NCBI GenBank assembly: GCA_951799445.1
Contig: OX637291.1
Coordinates: 1,800,501-1,864,500, forward strand
Direction: 5' to 3'
DNA: 64,000 nt
From: Pseudisothecium myosuroides
Taxonomy: Eukaryota > Streptophyta > Bryopsida > Hypnales > Lembophyllaceae
The notes below the pieces were generated by a model, which was given only the letters and a program-made list of their open reading frames with translations, had not been told where the DNA came from and did no database searches. The position numbers and the translations under genes are program-made. This document shows positions 58,206 through 64,000 of the stretch, piece after piece. How positions within the stretch are numbered: the first letter of the stretch is position 1; every line of letters begins with the position of its first letter.

Positions 58206-61200
58206 CTACTTGAGGCGAACTACTGCGAGGTTCGGTAAAGAGGTGGCCTGAAGGTGGTCCACCGCCAGTCGTGTCACCTTGCAGCCTTGAAGCGCCAGAG
58301 ACGTCAAATTCGTCAGTGGCTTCAAATACTGGAGCCCGGCGTTCGTCACCCTGGAGTTCGCCAGGTTCAAGGATACAAGATTTCTCATCCCTGCATGATT
58401 AGCAATGTCATAAATCGAGGTTAGGAAATTTCGCATTAAATCACATTATTACATTACTAACTTGGTCTAAAGTCTTGCTGAAGTCCATTCATTTTAGTCA
58501 AGTCGTAACTGAAGGTGGCGGATACTAAAACTATTAGGGACCTAATACCGTGTCCTACAGAGACTCCAGTTATCACCTATTCGTACACTTGGTTGGAGTT
58601 GTTAGCAATTAGTGTAAGCAACATGATGCATGACTTGGCTCAACGTCAATGGCCAGAAACATTTGAATGGAAATGGGGTTGGGTACCATCACATATAGTG
58701 ATCTACAAGCTCCCACTTTCAAACTCCATAAGAAATTCAATAAAAACTTGATTAAAACAGATTTCGCTCTTCTAACCAAAAGGTTCTCAATGGCTCCAAA
58801 GTGATCTCCCAAAAACAAACTCCTACATATGTTAAAAAGCTTAAAGTGACGGTAATAGTATCCTTGACATTCGTAGGTAGCACACGCACCCGAGAGATAC
58901 TGGAGGGCATTGTCTGTGAGACGCAAGTTTTGCGAAAGGTTGAGAGAGGTAAGCGATGTGAGATCCTTTATTTTGCTTACTCCTGAATCTGTGATACCTC
59001 CACCGCAAAGCTCCAAGGTCTGAAGTTTCTTGAAATCTGTCGCAGGAATCCACCAGTCAGTATCAGCTAGGAATGACCATAAAAGCAGGCAGCACCAGTA
59101 CAGGGGAGCATATCCCTGATTATTCTAAAAACAAAGTCCCAATCACAAGGCCTAGACAAGTGTAAATCGAAGCCAAGAGCACAAAAACAGGATTTCCAAG
59201 AAATGAATCTCAATTACAAGCAAGAGCTCAGGAAAAAGTCTCACGTCGAAGGCAGGACATGCCATAGTCAGTGATCCTTGCACCAAAGAGATCCAGAGTT
59301 TTTAAACCAGTCAAGCCTGCAGACCAATGTCATCGACTGTCAGTATAACGAGCTCGGACAGTAATCATCCATTCATGGTAGCTGGACATGCTCCATCCAG
59401 GGAGAGTTTTGAAACCTGTCAGTGCAGCAAGGCCTGCATCCGTGATCTGCTTGGAGTCCAGGTTCAGAGACGTGAGTGACGTGATGGTTGCAAGTGTGCG
59501 CAAGCCACTGTCCAAAATACCTCCTGTAAAGGAAAGGTTCAAGCTCTCCAGCTTCTTCAAACCTGATATGCAACAAAATTCATCACCAGGGCCTAAGGAT
59601 CTCACCACCTTGAAGATTGAATCCACAAGTCAACATCCAGAGATTCAGAGATCAAAACCATATGGCATTAATCCTTCAAGGCCTACCAGGCCATTATTTG
59701 GCCTCTCACCTATGCAACAAGTCAAAGTTTTAACTCAATATTCTTACATTCCAAGAAGCATTACTAAATGAATTTCATATTATAATGTTCATATTGACGG
59801 GGAAGCTGAAAAGTACAATCAATCTTTTCTATTAAACTTGATGGATAATATCGACCAAAGTTCAAACTTGTGAAAAAGAAAATAAATTGTCTGGACCTTG
59901 AAGGGTTAACCCCCAAGAATCCAAAGACTCAACACCCATAATCCACAAGTCAACACTCACGTAGGGGTTACAATGCTTCGCTCTCTTAGGCTTGGTTGTT
60001 CTCTTGCATAGAATCGACTCATCACCTCCTTCAACTTTGAAGATCAAGGAAAACACTCATAAATAGGATCTCAGTTTCAGTTCGGAATTTTACCAGTGAG
60101 GAATCGCAAGCCCTCGTTCCCGATATCTGAGTCTGACAGATCAAGCATCCGCAAATTCACAAGCCCTGAAACCATCAAATTCATGAAAACAGTCAGATTG
60201 GTTGAATCTTCATCTTAATCCCTGAAGGACAAAGGATTCCAGCTTTGAAAAGGGCCATTTCAAATAGATCATATTGTGAAAAATATATCTCAGACGAGAA
60301 CATATTTTAATGTCACCAGAATCAATGAAGAACAATACACGTTCCTTGCAAAGTCAACGTCCATAATTTCAGGAAACCCATCGAATACATTGTCAGCTTT
60401 AGAAGCTGTCATAAATTCACAAATGGAAATTTGGTTGAAATTAGTCTAGTATCACCTTTGATATGCTCAATTCCATCGTCACTGACTTTACATGAATCAA
60501 GATTCAAACTCTCCAGGTTGGTCAACCCTGCATTGTTAAAAACACTCGTCTTGTCAATTGGTATTAACTTATACTTGGTTTCCTTATCATTCCTAGGTGG
60601 TGATCCCATATAAACCCAACAGTTTCATTCCCAACTGCACTAGGTTAATGGCAAAATCTACGACTGCCAGACATACCGGTGATCATATTTCCGCTTGAAT
60701 CACACGTCTGAGATTATGCTAGCAACGCCCCTTCCTTGAGCCATCGCCTAAATTTGGCTAAAAACTACAATGTGGTTTCTTCTCTCCTAATTATATAACC
60801 CTAAAGAAGTGGACACTTCCATATCTATAAGAGTTGAAATAAATCATTTAAGGAAGGTAAAGAAATGTACCACTAGAAAGAAGAAATTAACCCTGCATTT
60901 TTCGATGACAGAAATAGGTTTTGAAAGTTACTAGAATCGAATATTAACTGCCTAGTGAACTTTCTATCCAGACCTGAGCACATTTGAGCATTGAGAGGTG
61001 AATAGAGTACAATGGGCTTATTCTGAAGCTCTTATCATTTGTTTAATTTCATTTAAATTACATCCCTAACACAACATCCATGAAAAACGAAGAAGCAAAC
61101 GAAGAAGCAGATGAGCCTAACCTTTGAGAGAGACCATGCCAGAATCCGTGAGGTTGTTGTAACCCAGGTTCAACGTCCGGAGGTTAGTCAGACCTGCGTT

Positions 61201-63810
61201 ACAGGAGGAAGGATTAAAGTCCCAGGAAAATAATGTTTCTAACCAGGTTTCAAGTGCACTGCTTCCATCGTTAGTTCCTCAAATGTGTAAGTTCACCCTA
61301 GGTCACAGAAAAATCAATTATCAGATGCACGAAGGAATATTTTCGACACAAAATCTACAATGGCTGACCTGCAAGCTTCTGAAAGGCAGAGTCCGGTAAG
61401 TAGCAATAGTGGAAGTTCAAATGCCACAGCTCAGTCAGACCTGTAAAAGTGTTCACAATGATCATTACACCCTGAAATTTCATACAAAATATCAAAGCTG
61501 GAACAGACAACAATACTACGATAGTACAATGACGTAACAATTAAAGGCATAAAAGGAAAGATCTAAATTTAGTAAATTAGTGAGATCTCTTGAGTTTTGT
61601 GCTCCAAAATTAGATGTAAATGAAATTCTAAAAATGTACCCACATACTATTTGCATCCTGTGTGACGCCTGAATCTTACAAAATCCCTTTTTTTAATGTG
61701 AGTAGTTCATGGTCAAAGTGATTTGGTGATGACCAGAGGTGCCTTGTTGCCTTTAAGGGTTAAAGTAGACGAGGACAGACGTACCAACAACACTTTCCAT
61801 GCTGTGACCAGTGACTGGGCAACCTTCCATGCTAAGACTCCGAAGCTTCGTAAGGCCTATCGGGAAAGAGACACCAATAGAATTGTCAAAAAATTACAGC
61901 CTTGATGGCAGAGAATGACTTGGATGAGAAAAGCAGTGTTTCCAGCATTTGTTACAACAACATGACAAAACAAGAATCTCAAGAACTTGGTGCTGGCAGT
62001 AATAGAACTACACCCAATTGCGTCCAAATAAGCAATTGAGCAACGTTCCTACTATTAAATTGCTTCAACTTTTTATTGGAAGTCAAAAGAGGCACTATTC
62101 TAAATTCTTTTCTTAAGAATTACTTGAAGACTGCACGTCCGAATAATCTAAGAAGTTTCAAAGTGCTGAAACTAGGTGTTCCAAAAAGCGACCCTAGGCT
62201 CTCATGTATAGAGGCAATAAATTTTAGGCAAGAATCTGCAGGAGTCGGTTTTAGAAAGGGTCACAATCAGGTGCAGTTCCCTTGGCAAACAAATAATCAT
62301 GATAAACCTCTGAGATGGATTCCCAAATAAAAGTAACCCCAAACGCTCACCTTTCAAGGATGCGATACCAGAATCATTCACCTTGCTCCTGGAAATTTGA
62401 AGCTCCTCCAGGTTTACAAGCCCTGACATTCATCAATGGAGACAGAGATTTGAGCATTCTCAAACAATGAGCAGAGCTGACAATTAAACTACAGTTAAAC
62501 TAGAGCGAGTTGGCAGCAGCAAGGTGTTTGTGGCATCGGTACCCGCGAGATTCTTGATATCCGAGTTCCGCACACCAATGCACCATCCGACGTTCAACTT
62601 CTCCAAGGTGGTTAGGCCTGGAAACAGCGGCAAGGAAGAGCATACATACATATCATGAGCATCTGCCTGTTGTACTTCAAGAATGCCATATTCTCCGGAA
62701 CTACAAATAGAAACTCTTCTTGGAAACTTATAGACAATTATAATAACTTCGATTACATGATTTGACTGTTCATAAGTGTAGGAAATGAGTTCTTGTTTCT
62801 ATCAGTGTAAGCTTCCGAAACAATACATTTCAACTCCTATACGTTTGAAATTGGCCACTTTTGACCATTTAACACGGGGGGGTTGATGATGTATGAGATG
62901 TCATCTCATTTAGGAATCTTGAAGGAATATTTTGAAATGTAGCGATGAAAACAAGAAAAAAATGTCCTATATTATTGAGTGGCATGCATATTTTGGAGTT
63001 AGTACTGTTTACTAAGATTCTCTAAAAGAGTTGTAATTATATTAGTTCAAACACTAATGGGTTAATATTCTTCTGAAGATGAGTATGTGTGTGCAATACG
63101 GCTATTAGCAAAAAGTCCTACCTTTCAAGTAGACGAAGCCACCCTGAATAGAAGAGCATCGTTCCAGATCGAGGTTCCTGAGGTTGACCAGATGGGTGAA
63201 GTTGCGCATTCCAGCTGCAGTGATCAGGTTACTGCCGCGGAGACTCAGCGATGTAAGGTTCGATAGCCCTGGATATCCAAAATCACAAACCTAACTCAAA
63301 AAACAGAAAAAATTTATAAAATGTTTCGAAACACCAGTGACAATCTCAGAGCTGACAACCGTGACTTGAGATAAAGTAGAAAGTCTACCTTGAGAGATTC
63401 TAGCAGCTTTATAACATATTTGATATTTCAATTCTTCAAAACCGTAGGACATGAATTCTTCTTTCTATTGGTCCATTCTGTTACCTTCCCTGAATGTTCC
63501 AAAATGATTTATTCCAACTCCTACAGATATGGAAGCAGCCTATTTTGTCCATTTAATTTGGGCAATTAATGCGCAATGAGATCCAAGTAGTACGAACAGT
63601 ACCGGCCAACATGGAGAGACCCTCGTCTGCAATGTAGTCACAACAATTCAAGCTCAGAGACTGCAGGTTGATACACGGTTCAAGAAAATCCAGCCCTTCA
63701 TTGCTGACTGCCGAGTTGGAGATGTCCAACGCCAGAAGTGACTCGCCCTGAGAGCCGATGACATCCAGCCAGGAATCCTTCACGCCAGGATAATCTGCGA
63801 GTAAAACGTC
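58206..63810 (-). CDS. LRR-only protein (AMN1/F-box-LRR-like repeats), 5' end outside the window
   Basis: Thirteen exons (minus order): 63603-63810, 63122-63268, 62543-62617, 62351-62422, 61785-61856, 61369-61440, 61122-61193, 60456-60527, 60094-60165, 59416-59562, 59245-59316, 58890-59036, 58206-58390. They join without a frame break to 470 residues and a stop. Every repeat has the form GLTNLxxLNLxxxxVTDxGIxxLKG, ~24 residues. Six exons are exactly 72 nt and encode one repeat; three of 147 nt encode two. All internal junctions fall in the glycine codon (phase 1) except at 59245, where the codon is His. The first exon (DVLLADYPGVKDSWLDVIGS) and the end (NLANSRVTNAGLQYLKPL) match Arabidopsis At1g15740-type LRR proteins (~585 aa), so about 115 N-terminal residues lie beyond the window. 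Function is not established; curved cysteine-type LRRs usually bind protein partners. No F-box is visible in the part present. Confidence 0.92.
59906..59922. repeat. TTAA-class terminus in LRR intron
   Basis: GGACCTTGAAGGG, TTAA (59906-59909), CCCCCAAGAATCC: a terminus-like sequence on each side of one TTAA, as if two elements abut or one was excised and replaced. It lies in the intron 59563-60093. Confidence 0.4.
60215..60370. mobile_element. TTAA family B copy in LRR intron
   Basis: TTAA (60215-60218) then TCCCTGAAGGAC, followed by GATCATATTGTGAAAAATAT and ATGTCACCAGAATCAATG, the family B order seen at 16099 and 63834. It lies within the intron 60166-60455; the right end was not resolved. 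Confidence 0.5.
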
Positions 63811-63833
63811 CTGCAGAAACTCACCCCACATCA

Positions 63834-64000
63834 TTAACCCCTACAAGACCAACGATTCATGGTATTGAAATGACCAAATCGATTTATCATATTGTGAATA
63901 ATATGTATGCAGATTGGGCCAAGTTTATATCACCAGAATCTGCTAAAACATTGCATGTATTGGTCAATAAATGAACAAAATTGGCCAAAAAAAAACTCTC
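63834..64000. mobile_element. TTAA family B element, truncated by the window end
   Basis: TTAA (63834-63837) then CCCCTACAAGACCAACG, then TATCATATTGTGAATAATAT, TATATCACCAGAATCTG and CATTGCATGTATTGGTCAA. It lies in the intron upstream of the first visible LRR exon, whose acceptor is only ~24 bp away. The body continues past 64000. Confidence 0.6.

Overview
The window is nuclear DNA of a land plant. It carries a plant-type IQD calmodulin-binding protein, a plastid fibrillin (FBN6 type), a plant receptor-like kinase relic, a DOXC-type 2-oxoglutarate dioxygenase and a plant LRR protein. All have spliceosomal GT-AG introns of about 0.1-0.9 kb. Gene density is low (six genes in 64 kb) and the AT-rich intergenic DNA is full of short non-autonomous DNA transposons. 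A seed-free lineage such as a lycophyte or fern would fit (intronless STE24, bacterial-style AsnO-like enzyme), but that is inference; no identity was measured.

Layout. 1-2.6 kb: repeats, including a TTAA-bounded element. 2.67-5.91 kb (-): five-exon 2OG-Fe(II) dioxygenase, with a 70-bp perfect palindrome upstream. 7-17 kb: transposon-rich DNA, including a CACTA-like element with a TTAA-bounded element nested inside it. 17.3-17.9 kb (-): uncharacterised one-exon membrane-protein ORF. 20.4-21.2 kb: tandem duplication. 21.70-22.99 kb (+): intronless CAAX protease STE24. 24.56-28.76 kb (-): five-exon IQD gene. 31.5-38 kb: repeats, with several MITE families showing clean target-site duplications. 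38.8-40 kb (-): frameshifted receptor-like kinase pseudogene. 43.4-45.5 kb (-): two-exon AsnO/clavaminate-synthase-like oxygenase with a probable transit peptide. 46.6-53 kb: pogo-like and Harbinger-like MITEs, a LINE relic and TTAA elements. 53.6-55.2 kb (-): four-exon FBN6, with a decayed copy of its exon 2 inside intron 1. 55.54-55.63 kb (+): fragment resembling the AsnO-like C-terminus. 58.2-63.8 kb (-): thirteen exons of an LRR-only protein, 5' end outside the window, mostly one 24-residue repeat per exon.

The genes do not form a pathway; they are ordinary dispersed plant genes acting in plastids (FBN6, probably the AsnO-like enzyme), the ER membrane (STE24), calmodulin/microtubule signalling (IQD) and specialised metabolism (2OGD).

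The strongest unexplained signal is a set of non-autonomous elements beginning CCCCT, ending AGGGG and flanked by TTAA. Target site and termini match piggyBac-type transposition, a superfamily seldom discussed in land plants. At least five copies of one family and relatives from others lie here, some inside gene introns. All exon boundaries were read by eye from splice consensus and frame continuity.
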